Source: an uncultured Oscillospiraceae bacterium (GTDB lineage: Bacteria; Bacillota; Clostridia; Oscillospirales; Ruminococcaceae). Taken from it: 35,455 nucleotides of DNA. The stretch spans positions 1-35,455 of the forward strand of contig CAJTVI010000020.1 in assembly GCA_910579545.1 (NCBI GenBank), given 5' to 3'. The notes under the pieces were generated by a model that was given only the letters and a program-made list of their open reading frames with translations, ran no database searches and had not been told where the DNA came from. Below are positions 1 through 8,596 of the stretch, one piece after another (position 1 is the stretch's first letter; each line of letters opens with the position of its first letter). Made by a program: the position numbers and the translations under genes.

Positions 1-44
1 GGCGGGCCGGCCCACAAAGTCCGCACCGGGATGTATCAAACTTG

Positions 45-82
45 TAAAAATGCAAAAGGGCGGCGTTTGCAAAACGCCGCCC
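45..82 (-). terminator. Rho-independent terminator, minus strand
   Basis: An 11-bp perfect stem (58-68 with 72-82, GGGCGGCGTTT and its complement) with a 3-nt loop is followed on the minus strand by a T-rich tail (TTTTGCATTTTT). It lies 257 bp beyond the stop of the ABC exporter operon with no other gene between, so it is probably the end of that operon, reading through the inverted-repeat element at 215-326. Nothing else that I can support lies in 1-338. Confidence 0.7.
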
Positions 83-214
83 CTGGGATTTTGGGATAAT
101 CGCACCGATATTCAACAAATAGTATAGGTTTCTGCGGGGAATTTGCGGAAAAAAAGCACACCCCGGGCAGACCCCGGCCAAAGCCGCCGCTGTACAAACC
201 GCCAAAACGCGGCC

Positions 215-326
215 GGGGAAGTGTCCAATTTGCGCAGGCCAAGCGAACGACGCAAAGAACCGTCCCCCCTCGTCGGCCAGCGGCCGCAAAATGCAGGTTT
301 TTCTCCCTTCGGTCCGGACACTCCCC
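215..326. repeat. Inverted-repeat-bounded element, 112 bp
   Basis: The ends GGGGAAGTGTCC (215-226) and GGACACTCCCC (316-326) are complementary apart from one bulged A. The interior contains a second stem (TTTGCG with CGCAAA). The GTGTCC/GGACAC termini match those of the 145-bp elements at 18861 and 29555, but the interior is different. It has no coding signal and sits just downstream of the ABC exporter operon. It could be a miniature transposable element or simply a structured 3' end. Confidence 0.4.
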
Positions 327-338
327 GCAACAGCCCCC

Positions 339-2102
339 TCAGTGCGCAAACTGGCTCTGCCAAAGCTCGGCGTAAAAGCCGCCCTTGCGCAAAAGCTGCT
401 CGTGGCTGCCCTGCTCCACGATCCTGCCGTCCCGCATCACCAGGATCACATCCGCCTGCCGGATGGTCGAAAGCCGGTGGGCCACAATAAAGCTGGTGCG
501 GCCCTGCATCATGGCGGCAAAGGCGCTCTGGATCTTCTGCTCGGTGCGGGTGTCGATGCTGCTGGTGGCCTCGTCCAAGATCAGCATGGGGGGCAGGCGC
601 AGCATCACCCGCGCAATGCAGAGCAGCTGCTTCTGGCCCTGGCTCAAGGCGCCCCCGTCCTCCCCAATGGGGGTGTCGTACCCCTGGGGCAGCCGGCGGA
701 TAAACCCGTGGGCGTGGCTGGCCTTGGCCGCGGCCAAAATCTCCTCCTCGGTCGCGTCCGGCTTTGCCATGGCAAGGTTTTCCCGGATGGTGCCGGCCTT
801 GAGCCAGGTTTCCTGCAAAACCATGCCGTACCCGGCCCGCAGGCTCTCGCGGGTGGCGCTGCGGATGTCGGTTCCGGCCACCCGCACCGCGCCGCCCTGC
901 AGGTCGTAAAACCGCATCAGGAGGTTGATAAGGGTGGTTTTGCCGCAGCCGGTCGGCCCCACGATGGCTACCCGCTGGCCCGGCTGTACGGCGAGGCTCA
1001 GCCCCTCGATCAGCGGCTTTTCGGGCAGGTAGCTGAATCGCAGGTTTTCCAGATCCACCCGGCCGTCCGGGGTAAGGCGCACCGCGTCCGGCGCGTCCGG
1101 CGTTTCGGGGGGCTGCTCGATCAGTTCAAAGATACGCCCGGCGCAGGCCAGGGCGTTCTGGAGTTCGGTGACTACCCCGCTGATCTCGTTAAAGGGCTTG
1201 GTGTACTGGTTGGCGTAGCTCAAAAAGCTGGCCAGCTGCCCTACCGTGATGCCGCCGCCCATGCCCAAAAAGGCCCCGAACACCCCCACCCCGGTGTACA
1301 CCAGGCTGTTGACAAACCGGGTGCAGGGGTTGGTGAGGGAGGAGAAAAACACCGCCCGCAGGCTGGCCGAGGCCAGCCGGGCGTTGATCTCGTCAAACCG
1401 GCTTTGGGCCTGCGGCTCGCAGCCAAAGGCCTGCACCACCTTCTGGTTGACCACAAACTCGTCGATCAGGGCGGTCTGCTCGCCCCGGATCTCGCTCTGC
1501 AGCCGGAACATCGAGTAGGTGCGCCGGGCGATAAAGCCGGCCACAAACAGGCTTACCGGGGTAATGCAGACCACCACCAGGGTAATGCGGGGGCTGATGC
1601 CCAGCATAAAGCCGATCGTGCCCAGAATGGTCAGAACCCCGCTGAACAGCTGGGTAAAGCCCATCAAAAGGCCGTCGCCCAGCTGGTCCACATCCGCGAT
1701 CACCCGACTTACCAGCTCGCCGGCGGGGTGGGTGTCCAGATACGAGAGGGGCAGCACCTGGATGCGGGCAAAGGCCTCGGCACGCAGGTCTCGCACAAGG
1801 CAGAAGGTCAGCCGGTTGTTGCAGACGTTCATCAGCCACTGGGCCGCCGCCGTGCCCGCAATGGCCGCCGCCATCCGGCCCAGCAGCCGGGCCAGGGCCG
1901 CAAAATCCACCGCGCCGGGGCCTAAGATGCAGTCCACCCCGCGGCCGATCAGCACCGGCAGCCAGAGGGTAAGGGCCACCGTAACCGCGGCCAGCAAAAG
2001 CGAGGCCGCCAGCCAGCCCCCATAGGGCCGCAGCCGCCGCAGCAGCTTGGGCAGAGCGCCGCCCGAGCCGCCCAAATGGCCCGATTTGCCAATATCAGCC
2101 AT
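339..2102 (-). CDS. ABC exporter half-transporter, heterodimer subunit B
   Basis: 587-residue type IV ABC exporter half: an N-terminal six-helix membrane domain (about residues 25-320) and a C-terminal ATPase domain. Walker A GPTGCGKTT is near residue 381, the signature is LSQGQ (near 484) rather than LSGGQ, and Walker B ends LILDEATSS with the catalytic Glu. The H-loop IVAHR is intact. A non-canonical signature with an intact Glu/His is what one half of a heterodimeric exporter (BmrCD, LmrCD, TM287/288 type) carries; the upstream gene supplies the complementary defects. A longer reading frame reaches 2219, but the start chosen (MADIGK) overlaps the upstream stop by 8 bp, as expected for translational coupling. 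Substrate unknown; drugs, lipids or peptides are typical for the family. Confidence 0.93.
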   Translation of the reverse strand: MADIGKSGHLGGSGGALPKLLRRLRPYGGWLAASLLLAAVTVALTLWLPVLIGRGVDCILGPGAVDFAALARLLGRMAAAIAGTAAAQWLMNVCNNRLTFCLVRDLRAEAFARIQVLPLSYLDTHPAGELVSRVIADVDQLGDGLLMGFTQLFSGVLTILGTIGFMLGISPRITLVVVCITPVSLFVAGFIARRTYSMFRLQSEIRGEQTALIDEFVVNQKVVQAFGCEPQAQSRFDEINARLASASLRAVFFSSLTNPCTRFVNSLVYTGVGVFGAFLGMGGGITVGQLASFLSYANQYTKPFNEISGVVTELQNALACAGRIFELIEQPPETPDAPDAVRLTPDGRVDLENLRFSYLPEKPLIEGLSLAVQPGQRVAIVGPTGCGKTTLINLLMRFYDLQGGAVRVAGTDIRSATRESLRAGYGMVLQETWLKAGTIRENLAMAKPDATEEEILAAAKASHAHGFIRRLPQGYDTPIGEDGGALSQGQKQLLCIARVMLRLPPMLILDEATSSIDTRTEQKIQSAFAAMMQGRTSFIVAHRLSTIRQADVILVMRDGRIVEQGSHEQLLRKGGFYAELWQSQFAH

Positions 2103-4011
2103 CTGCCGCCGCCCCCTTTCCGGGCCGGGGCTGCGCGCCGGGCGCGTCCCCGTCAAACTGGGAATCGTAAATCTCGCGGTAGACCGCGCAGCGCTGCAAA
2201 AGCTCTTCGTGGGGGCCAATGTCGGCCACCGCGCCGTCCTCCAATACGATGATGGTATCCGCGTGCATCACCGAGGCCGCCCGCTGGCTCACCACAAAGG
2301 TGGTGGGGGCAAAGGGCAGCTGCCGCAGCGCCCTGCGCAGGGCCGCGTCGGTGGCAAAATCCAGCGCGCTGGCGCTGTCGTCCAGGATCAAAATGCGGGG
2401 CCGGCGCACCAGCGCCCGCGCAATGGTCAGCCGCTGGCGCTGCCCGCCCGAGAGGTTGCGGCCCCCCTGCTCAATGTGGGCGTCCAGCCCGCCCTCCTTG
2501 CCGCGCACCACCTCGGCGGCCTGGGCGGTTTCCAGTGCGGCCCAAAGCTGCCCATCGCCGGCCGCCTCGTCGCCCCACAGCAGGTTCTGCCGGATGCTGC
2601 CCGCAAACAGCACCGCCTTTTGGGGCACCACCCCAATGGCACGGCGCAGCTCGTCCAGCGGCCAGTCCCGCACGTCCCGGCCGTCCACCAGCACCCGGCC
2701 GACACAGACGTCATAAAAGCGGGGGATCAGGTTTACAAGGGTGGTCTTGCCGCTGCCGGTGCCGCCGATCACCCCCACCGTTTGGCCGGGGGCGGCCGCG
2801 AAGCTTACCCCGCTCAGCGCCTCGCCCGCCGCGCCCTTGTACCGGGCGCAGGCCCCCTCAAACACCACCGCGGCGCCACGCGCGGGGGCAGGGGCGCTGG
2901 GGCCCAAATCGGCCGCGGGGCCGGGAGCGTTTTTGGCGGGGACGGCTCCTGTATCCCCGGCGGGGACAGGACCGCCTGCGCCCGCAGGCCCGGCCGCGCC
3001 TTTGGGGCTTCCCTCCCCGGCCAATGGGCCAGCGGCATCCGCGGGCCCTGTATGGCCCTTGTGCATCGAGGGCCGCAGCTGCAGCACCGTCTCGATCCGC
3101 CCGGCGCAGGCCAGCGCCCGGGCCACCGTCACGATCAGGTTGGCAAGCTTGATCAGCTCCACCAATATCTGGGACATATAGTTTACCAGCGCCACCACCT
3201 GGCCCTGGCTCAGCCGGCCGGTATCCACCTGCAGCGCCCCGGTCCAGAGCAAGGCGATCACCGCCCCATTGATCAGCAGATAGGTCAGCGGGTTCATCAG
3301 GGCGGAGATCCGCCCCACAAACAGCTGCGCGCCGGTAAGCCCGCCGTTTTGGGCGGCAAACCGGGCGGCCTCCTCCGGCTGCCGGTTAAAGGCCCGCAGC
3401 ACCCGCACCCCGGCCAGGTTTTCGCGGGTGGCCAGCATCACGGCGTCCAGCCGGGCCTGCACCTTTTTGTAAAGGGGCATGGTAATGGCCATGATCCCCC
3501 CCACCACCAGCGCCAGCAGCGGGATCACCACCACAAAGATCAGGGCGGCCTTTGTGTCGATGGTAAAGGCCATCAGCATCGCGCCCACCACCACAAAGGG
3601 GCTGCGCAGCAAAAGGCGCAGGGTCAGGTTTACCCCATTCTGCACCTGGTTTGCGTCGCTGGTCATCCGGGTCACAAGGGTCGAGACCCCCGCCTCGTCC
3701 AGTTCGGCGTAGTCCAGCGACTGGATCCTGGCAAACAGGGCCGACCGCATCGACCGGGTAAACCCCACCGCCACCCGGGCGGCAAAGTATTGGGCGGTCA
3801 CCGAGGCGGCCAGCCCCGCCGCGCCCAGCGCCACCAGCACCCCGCCCATCCGCAGGATGTAGCCGCCATCCTGCCCGGCAATGCCCACATCGATGATCCG
3901 CGCCATCACCAGCGGCACCAGCAGTTCCAGGCAGGCCTCGAACATCTTAAAAAGCGGCGCCAGCACCGCCCGCCCGCCCCAGCCCCGCAGGTGGACCCGA
4001 AGCTCTTTCAC
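2095..4011 (-). CDS. ABC exporter half-transporter, degenerate-site subunit A
   Basis: 638-residue ABC exporter half, membrane domain first (to about residue 310), ATPase domain after about residue 385. Walker A GGTGSGKTT is near residue 415 and the signature LSGGQ is canonical. Walker B reads LILDDSAS with Asp in place of the catalytic Glu, and the H-loop reads VVSQR with Gln in place of His. These are the hallmarks of the degenerate nucleotide site of heterodimeric exporters. GTG start at 4011 chosen because GGAAGGA lies 9 nt upstream and the protein then begins in the usual place before helix 1; the upstream-extended frame has no such site. Odd point: about 65 residues rich in Ala, Gly and Pro (about 313-380) separate the two domains. 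Confidence 0.93.
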   Translation of the reverse strand: MKELRVHLRGWGGRAVLAPLFKMFEACLELLVPLVMARIIDVGIAGQDGGYILRMGGVLVALGAAGLAASVTAQYFAARVAVGFTRSMRSALFARIQSLDYAELDEAGVSTLVTRMTSDANQVQNGVNLTLRLLLRSPFVVVGAMLMAFTIDTKAALIFVVVIPLLALVVGGIMAITMPLYKKVQARLDAVMLATRENLAGVRVLRAFNRQPEEAARFAAQNGGLTGAQLFVGRISALMNPLTYLLINGAVIALLWTGALQVDTGRLSQGQVVALVNYMSQILVELIKLANLIVTVARALACAGRIETVLQLRPSMHKGHTGPADAAGPLAGEGSPKGAAGPAGAGGPVPAGDTGAVPAKNAPGPAADLGPSAPAPARGAAVVFEGACARYKGAAGEALSGVSFAAAPGQTVGVIGGTGSGKTTLVNLIPRFYDVCVGRVLVDGRDVRDWPLDELRRAIGVVPQKAVLFAGSIRQNLLWGDEAAGDGQLWAALETAQAAEVVRGKEGGLDAHIEQGGRNLSGGQRQRLTIARALVRRPRILILDDSASALDFATDAALRRALRQLPFAPTTFVVSQRAASVMHADTIIVLEDGAVADIGPHEELLQRCAVYREIYDSQFDGDAPGAQPRPGKGAAADG

Positions 4012-4102
4012 AGTATCCCGTCCTTCCGTTTGGCACAGCGCCCCCTTTACAAGGGCAGTTTGCGCGCCGGCCGTCCCCTTTATCCTACCATAACCGCGGC
4101 GC

Positions 4103-4135
4103 AAAAAAAAGGGGCGGCCCCACATGGGCCGCCCC
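4103..4135 (-). terminator. Rho-independent terminator after the HIT gene
   Basis: On the minus strand GGGGCGGCCC and its complement (4126-4135 with 4111-4120) form a 10-bp stem with a 5-nt loop, followed by eight T residues (4110-4103). It lies 37 bp past the HIT stop codon and separates that gene from the ABC exporter operon, which must then have its own promoter in about 4012-4102. Confidence 0.88.
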
Positions 4136-4171
4136 CCTGCGTCCAGCGCTGCCCGGCGGGGCCGGTTGGCC

Positions 4172-4600
4172 TCAGCCGGCCCCGCCGGACAGTTCGGCGC
4201 GCAAAGCGCGCACCAGTTCGTCGTATTCGCCCTCGCTCAAAAGCTGCTTGGGCAGGGTGTCGTCAAAGGGCTCGCCCCAGTTCAGGCCGCCCTTATACTT
4301 GGGCACAACATGCACATGCACATGCGGCACCCCATCGCCAAAGGTGGCATAGTTGATCTTGTCCGGGCCAAACAGCTTCTGGATGGCGGCGGCCACCCGG
4401 GCCACCTCGGCAAAAAAGCCGGCGTTCTCCTCGGGCGTAAGCTGGAAATACTCGGTCTTGTGGTCCTTAAAGGTCACAATGCAGCGGCCGCGGTGCTTTT
4501 GGTCCCGGTTGAGGTACACGATGCTGTTGGGCAGCCGGCAGACCTCGATCATCAGGCTGCGCAGCTTTTCGCCGTTTTCGCAGTAAAAACAATCCGACAC
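4172..4600 (-). CDS. HIT-family nucleotide hydrolase/transferase
   Basis: 142-residue HIT (histidine triad) protein. The triad HVHVHVV occupies residues 93-99, preceded by the conserved GDGVPH stretch. Family members hydrolyse or transfer nucleotidyl groups (Hint/AppppA-hydrolase-like), acting on AMP-linked substrates in the cytoplasm. An N-terminal CxxC (residues 4-7, CFYC) may bind zinc, as in some HIT subfamilies. GTG start at 4600 chosen because AGGAGGG lies 6 nt upstream; the open frame continues far upstream, antisense to the next gene, but that part has no family match. It is divergent from the YcxB-like gene and is closed by its own terminator. The physiological substrate cannot be told from sequence. 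Confidence 0.9.
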   Translation of the reverse strand: MSDCFYCENGEKLRSLMIEVCRLPNSIVYLNRDQKHRGRCIVTFKDHKTEYFQLTPEENAGFFAEVARVAAAIQKLFGPDKINYATFGDGVPHVHVHVVPKYKGGLNWGEPFDDTLPKQLLSEGEYDELVRALRAELSGGAG

Positions 4601-4693
4601 AAAAATCCCTCCTGTAAGTAAGGCGATAAGGCCCCGGCTGCCGGCCGGAAGGCCCGTTTGCCTGGCATAATTTTGCGGGCGGGGCCCAAAAAG

Positions 4694-4723
4694 CTGCCAA
4701 AGCCCGCCGATCTGTGATATAAT
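4694..4723 (+). promoter_or_regulatory. Promoter of the YcxB-like gene
   Basis: -35 CTGCCA (4694-4699), 18-bp spacer, -10 TATAAT (4718-4723) with a TGn extension (TG at 4715-4716). The extended -10 compensates for the mediocre -35. Start of transcription is expected near 4730, about 110 nt before the ATG. Confidence 0.65.
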
Positions 4724-4841
4724 TCCAGTAAAGCCGGGCCGCACACAGCGGCCGGGCCGGCGGCATAGCCGCCATACCCCTGGCAATAGGGCAAAGCAAA
4801 AGGCGCTGCCCGGCTGCCCGGCTGAAAGGAGCGCAGGGACA

Positions 4842-5423
4842 ATGGACAATTTTACCATTACCATGGAACACTCGGAGGAGAGCATCCGCCGGCTTTCCAA
4901 GGTGCAGTACGACACCTTTTCGGTCCTTACAAAGGTGATGTGGTACCTCACCTGCGCGGTGAGCCTTGCGCTGGGGGTGGGGCTGATCGGCCAGCTGGAC
5001 GAGACCCCCCGGCTGCTGCTGGCGGCCTTTGGGGCCATCGCCCTGATGAACATCGGCGCCAGCGCCAAGGCCCGGGCCGACAAGGTCATCGCGGCGGTCA
5101 AACAAAAAGGGGAGTTCCCCCGCACCACCCTTACCTTTAAGGACGACGAGATCGGCATCGAGGAGCGCAGCGGCAAAACCGGCAGCATGAAGTACGGCAG
5201 CATCCTGCGCCTGATCCGGGACGATGAATACTGGTACCTTTTTATCAGCCGCACCGCCGCCTACATGCTGCCCATCACCGGGCTTAACGGCCAGGTAAGC
5301 CCCGCCCGCTTTGAGGCGCTTTTGCAAAAAAAGACCGGGCTGGAATTCAGCCGCCCCTTCAGCCTTTTGCGGGTAAACCTGCCGGACCTTGTGGCCGGGC
5401 TGCGCCGCCGCAAAAAGAAATAA
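4842..5423 (+). CDS. YcxB-like membrane protein
   Basis: 193-residue protein with an N-terminal soluble stretch, two adjacent hydrophobic helices (about residues 29-50 and 56-72), and a C-terminal soluble domain with the pattern of YcxB-like proteins (a beta-rich region around EIGIEERSGKTGSMKYGSIL and YLFISRTAAYMLPI). The function of the YcxB family is not established. Start supported by AAGGAG 9-14 nt upstream. It is a single-gene transcript with an extended -10 promoter upstream and a strong bidirectional terminator downstream. The lysine/arginine-rich tail fits a cytoplasmic C-terminus. Confidence 0.75.
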   Translation: MDNFTITMEHSEESIRRLSKVQYDTFSVLTKVMWYLTCAVSLALGVGLIGQLDETPRLLLAAFGAIALMNIGASAKARADKVIAAVKQKGEFPRTTLTFKDDEIGIEERSGKTGSMKYGSILRLIRDDEYWYLFISRTAAYMLPITGLNGQVSPARFEALLQKKTGLEFSRPFSLLRVNLPDLVAGLRRRKKK

Positions 5424-5448
5424 CGCCGCGCCGCGTTTTGGGGCAAAA

Positions 5449-5483
5449 GGGCGGGCCTGCACCCTGGCAGGCCCGCCCTTTTT
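5449..5483. terminator. Bidirectional Rho-independent terminator
   Basis: 12-bp perfect stem GGGCGGGCCTGC (5449-5460) with its complement (5467-5478), 6-nt loop. It is followed by TTTTT on the plus strand and by TTTTGCC on the minus strand. It lies between the convergent YcxB-like gene and dctM and can end both transcripts. Confidence 0.9.
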
Positions 5484-5514
5484 GTATACGGCAGGCCGCC
5501 TTTTGCCGCGCCGG

Positions 5515-6795
5515 TCAGCCCATCATGAGGTTGGGCAGGAACATGACCAGCGGCTCGCAGTAGGTAATGATCATCAAAACCACCAGCATGGACACAAAAT
5601 AGGGGATAAAGGCCTTGATGGTGTCGGTGATCGAGATCTTGGCGATCCCGCAGGACAGGAACAGGCAGACCCCCACCGGCGGGGTAAACAGGCCGATGGC
5701 CAGGTTGATGACCATGATCACCCCAAAGTGCACCGGGTCCATGCCCAGGGCGGTAACAATGGGCAGCAGGATGGGGCAGAACACCATCACGGCGGGGCTC
5801 AGGTCCATCCAGGTGCCCACAAAGAGCAGCAGCAGGTTGATGAGCAGCAGCAGGATGAACTTGTTGTGGGTAACGCCCAGCACCGCGGACGAGATGATGG
5901 CCGGCACGTTCTGCTGCGCAAACACCCAGCCCAGCGCCGAGGCGGTGGCGATCATCAGCACCACCGTGCCGGTGCTCACGCTCACCTCCAGCATGATGTC
6001 CGGGATATCCCGCAGCCGCAGCTCCTTGTACATAAAGCGGCCCAGCAAAAAGGTGTAAAGCGAGGCGACGCCGGCGGCCTCGGTGGGGGTAAACCAGCCC
6101 GAGGTGATGCCGCCCAGGATGATGATGACCGTGAGCAGCGAGGGGATGCCCCGCAGGATGGTTTTAACTGTGTCCTTCAGGTTCATGGGGGGTTCGGCCG
6201 GGTAGCCGCGCTTGTGCGCAAAGCCCCAGCTTACCACCATCAGCGCTATCCCCACCAGGATGCCGGGGAGGATGCCGCCCATAAACAGCTTGCCGATCGA
6301 GGCGCTGGCGGCCACCCCATACACCACCATCGGGATGCTGGGCGGGATCATGACCCCAATGGTGGAGCTGGTGGCGGTCACCGCCACCGTAACGTCCCGG
6401 TCGTAGCCCTTTTCCACCGTGGCCGGGATCAGGATGCCGCCCACCGAGGCGGTGTCGGCCGCGGCGCTGCCGGTGATGCCGGCAAAGAACATCGAGGCCA
6501 CGATGTTGATGTAGAGCATGCCGCCGCGGAAGCGCCCCACCAGGGCGTTGGAGAGGTTGATCAGGTCCTTGGTGATGCCGCCCAGGGCCATAAACCGGCC
6601 GCAGAGCATAAACAGCGGCACCGCAATGAGGGTAAAGGAGTCCATGCCCACATACATGCGCTGCACAAAGGTCATAAAGCTGATGCCGCCGCTCATGATG
6701 ATGCCCACGATCGAGGCCAACCCGGTGCAGATGGCAATGGGCACGTTAAAGAGCATCAGCCCTACCATGACCAAAAAGGATACGATGGCAATCAT
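5515..6795 (-). CDS. dctM: TRAP transporter large permease, DctM family
   Basis: 426 residues, almost entirely hydrophobic with about 12 helices, the standard length and topology of the large subunit of tripartite ATP-independent periplasmic (TRAP) transporters. Family-typical stretches include GITGSAAADTASVGGILIP near residue 110 and SSTIGVMIPPSIPMVVYG near residue 145. With DctQ it moves organic acids or related solutes into the cell using a sodium or proton gradient, receiving them from the DctP binding protein. The ATG overlaps the dctQ stop by 4 bp (ATGA), so the two are translationally coupled. It is the last gene of the operon, ending at the bidirectional terminator at 5449-5483. Confidence 0.96.
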   Translation of the reverse strand: MIAIVSFLVMVGLMLFNVPIAICTGLASIVGIIMSGGISFMTFVQRMYVGMDSFTLIAVPLFMLCGRFMALGGITKDLINLSNALVGRFRGGMLYINIVASMFFAGITGSAAADTASVGGILIPATVEKGYDRDVTVAVTATSSTIGVMIPPSIPMVVYGVAASASIGKLFMGGILPGILVGIALMVVSWGFAHKRGYPAEPPMNLKDTVKTILRGIPSLLTVIIILGGITSGWFTPTEAAGVASLYTFLLGRFMYKELRLRDIPDIMLEVSVSTGTVVLMIATASALGWVFAQQNVPAIISSAVLGVTHNKFILLLLINLLLLFVGTWMDLSPAVMVFCPILLPIVTALGMDPVHFGVIMVINLAIGLFTPPVGVCLFLSCGIAKISITDTIKAFIPYFVSMLVVLMIITYCEPLVMFLPNLMMG

Positions 6796-7286
6796 TCGGC
6801 AATCCCCTCCTTTGGCTGTTTTTTGCTCAAAAGCTCCTCAAAGTTTTCCAGGGCCACCAGCACAAACAGCGCGCCCATGATCGGCATGACCAGGTAGAAC
6901 CAGGTCATGCTCCAGCCGGTAATGGGGGCCTTGCGCTTGGCCACCACCCCCAAAAGGGTAACGCCGTAGTACAGGCAGTAGGCCCCAAATACCAGGATCA
7001 GCCCCTGGGTGGCAAGGTCCACAATATGGGCAAAGCCGGGCTTGAACTTTTTGTAAAAGTAATCCAGGCCCAGATGCTGTTTTTCCCGCAGGGTCACCGC
7101 GCAGGCCAAAAAGCTGTACCACACAAAGGTAAAGCGGCTCATCTCCTCGGTCCAGCTGGGCGGGGTGGGCATAAAGGTGCGGCCGATGATCTGCAGGGTG
7201 ATAATGGCCAGCAGCAGCACGCCAAAAACCTTTACCGCGTTGTTGAGGACATACTTAAAGATAAGGTCGTTGATCTTTTTCATCAT
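6792..7286 (-). CDS. dctQ: TRAP transporter small permease, DctQ family
   Basis: 164 residues with four predicted helices, typical for the small TRAP subunit, including the family-like stretch PPSWTEEMSRFTFVW near residue 40 and a loop with REKQHLGLDYF. It acts with DctM in the membrane. Two ATG codons lie in tandem (7286 and 7283) behind AAAGGAGGG; the second has the better spacing, so the protein may start one residue later. It begins 24 bp after the alcohol dehydrogenase gene and overlaps dctM by 4 bp. Confidence 0.93.
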   Translation of the reverse strand: MMKKINDLIFKYVLNNAVKVFGVLLLAIITLQIIGRTFMPTPPSWTEEMSRFTFVWYSFLACAVTLREKQHLGLDYFYKKFKPGFAHIVDLATQGLILVFGAYCLYYGVTLLGVVAKRKAPITGWSMTWFYLVMPIMGALFVLVALENFEELLSKKQPKEGIAE

Positions 7287-7310
7287 ACGCGCCCTCCTTT
7301 CTTTGGCCGG

Positions 7311-8462
7311 TTACAGCACCATCTCAAAGATGGTCCAGATCAGTTCCTCGGTAAGGGGTTTGGGGTTGCAGGTAATATGCCCGGTGGTGCGCTTTACCGT
7401 GTCCAGCACTGTCTCGCGGCTGGGCAGTTCGCCCGGGATATAGGGGGTCAGCCTGGCCGGCGCGCCCACCGCGTCCCGCAGGTCCTTCACCGCCTGGATG
7501 GCGGCAAGGCCGTTCTCCCGGTCGGTTTTGGCCGCGTCGTACACGCCCAGGGCGCGGGCAATGTCGGCGTAGCGGTGTTCGGCGTACGCAAGGTTCAGTT
7601 CCATCGAGGCGGGCAAAAAGATCGAGCAGGCGTCCCCATGGGGCACATGGTACATGCCGCCCAGCGGCTGCGCCATAATGTGGGCAATGCCAATGCCGGC
7701 CGTAATGGCCACCCCGCCAAAATAGCTGGCCAGCATCATCTGGCCGCGGGCCTCAAGGTCGGCGGGGTTCGCCATGGCGCGGGGCAGCGCGTCCTTGATC
7801 AGTTCAATGGCCTTCAGGCCGTACATCCCGGTAACCGGGGTGGCGTTGAGCGACACATAGCTCTCAATGGCGTGGCTCAGCGCGTCCATGCCGGTGGCGC
7901 TGGTCACCTTGGGGGGCAGCCCCACCGTAAGCGCCGGGTCCAAAATGGTAACGTCCGCGATCATGGTGTTGTGGTACAGGCTCTTTTTCAGGCCGTTGTA
8001 GGTGTTCAGCACCACGCTGGTTTTGGTGGCCTCGGCCCCGGTGCCGCTGGTGGTGGGCGCCGCGATAAACAGCGGCGGGGGCAGGGTGGGCTGGCGGCCC
8101 TCCATCTGGTACTCCTCCACAAGGCCCCCGTTGGCGGCCAGCATCCCCACCGCCTTGGTCACGTCGATCACGCTGCCGCCGCCAATGGCAAGGCAGCAGT
8201 CGCAGCCGTTCTCCAAAAACAGGTCCCGCCCGCCGTTGATCATCGCAAGGTCCGGCTCGGTGGTCACCTTATCGTAGATATAATAGCCGATGCCGGCCTC
8301 GTCCAGCATTTGGCACATCCGGGCGCACACCGCGGCCTCGCGGCTGTACACCCCAAAAAACACCTTTTTTTTGCCGTACCATGCAAGGATGCCCGGCACC
8401 TCGGCAAGTTTGCCCTCGCCAAAAATCAGCCGCCGGTTGTGTACGATCTCCCATGCCTGCAT
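7311..8462 (-). CDS. Iron-type (family III) alcohol dehydrogenase
   Basis: 383 residues, the usual length for group III (Fe-ADH) NAD(P)-dependent alcohol dehydrogenases. The nucleotide-binding GGGSVIDVTKA motif lies near residue 98, and metal-ligand candidates are the Asp in DPALT and the His residues in GMDALSHAIES, GIAHIMAQ and YHVPHGDA. It oxidises an alcohol to an aldehyde or the reverse; relatives act on small diols, 4-hydroxybutyrate, lactaldehyde or sulfoacetaldehyde, and the sequence alone does not decide. It sits inside the TRAP operon between dctP and dctQ, so the substrate or a product of the imported compound is probably an alcohol or aldehyde. Start supported by AAAGGAG. A terminator-like hairpin lies between dctP and this gene. 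Confidence 0.93.
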   Translation of the reverse strand: MQAWEIVHNRRLIFGEGKLAEVPGILAWYGKKKVFFGVYSREAAVCARMCQMLDEAGIGYYIYDKVTTEPDLAMINGGRDLFLENGCDCCLAIGGGSVIDVTKAVGMLAANGGLVEEYQMEGRQPTLPPPLFIAAPTTSGTGAEATKTSVVLNTYNGLKKSLYHNTMIADVTILDPALTVGLPPKVTSATGMDALSHAIESYVSLNATPVTGMYGLKAIELIKDALPRAMANPADLEARGQMMLASYFGGVAITAGIGIAHIMAQPLGGMYHVPHGDACSIFLPASMELNLAYAEHRYADIARALGVYDAAKTDRENGLAAIQAVKDLRDAVGAPARLTPYIPGELPSRETVLDTVKRTTGHITCNPKPLTEELIWTIFEMVL

Positions 8463-8555
8463 TGCTCTCCACTCCTTTTTGTAAAGCTAAGCCCGCGGCG
8501 CCGGGGCGGGGGTCGGCCCCCGGGGCCGCCTTTGCGGCCCGCGCGCGCTCTGGGC

Positions 8556-8596
8556 AAAAAAAGGCGGGGAGGAGGGCTGTATTCCTCCCCCCCGCC
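8556..8596 (-). terminator. Intra-operon terminator/attenuator between dctP and the alcohol dehydrogenase gene
   Basis: On the minus strand, 8596-8584 and 8575-8563 form a 12-13 bp GC stem (GGCGGGG...CCCCGCC) around a short loop, followed by seven T residues (8562-8556). It lies 28 bp after the dctP stop and 94 bp before the alcohol dehydrogenase start. No convincing promoter is visible in that gap. Partial read-through would give more binding protein than permease, a stoichiometry common for binding-protein transporters. Confidence 0.85.

Noticed and set aside
291..1925. 544-residue open frame on the plus strand inside the ABC exporter gene
   Set aside because: Antisense to a clear ABC transporter; Gly/His/Gln/Ala-rich with no domain and no ribosome-binding site. 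High GC keeps stop codons rare in the opposite strand.
2047..4356. 769-residue plus-strand open frame
   Set aside because: Antisense to the degenerate ABC subunit; His/Pro/Gly-rich shadow. The same applies to the long frames at 5389-6897, 7026-8639, 8381-10108, 10478-12349 and 12922-14496.
4601..5254. N-terminal extension of the HIT protein to 360 residues
   Set aside because: The extension is antisense to the YcxB-like gene and has no HIT-family match; the GTG at 4600 has a good ribosome-binding site.
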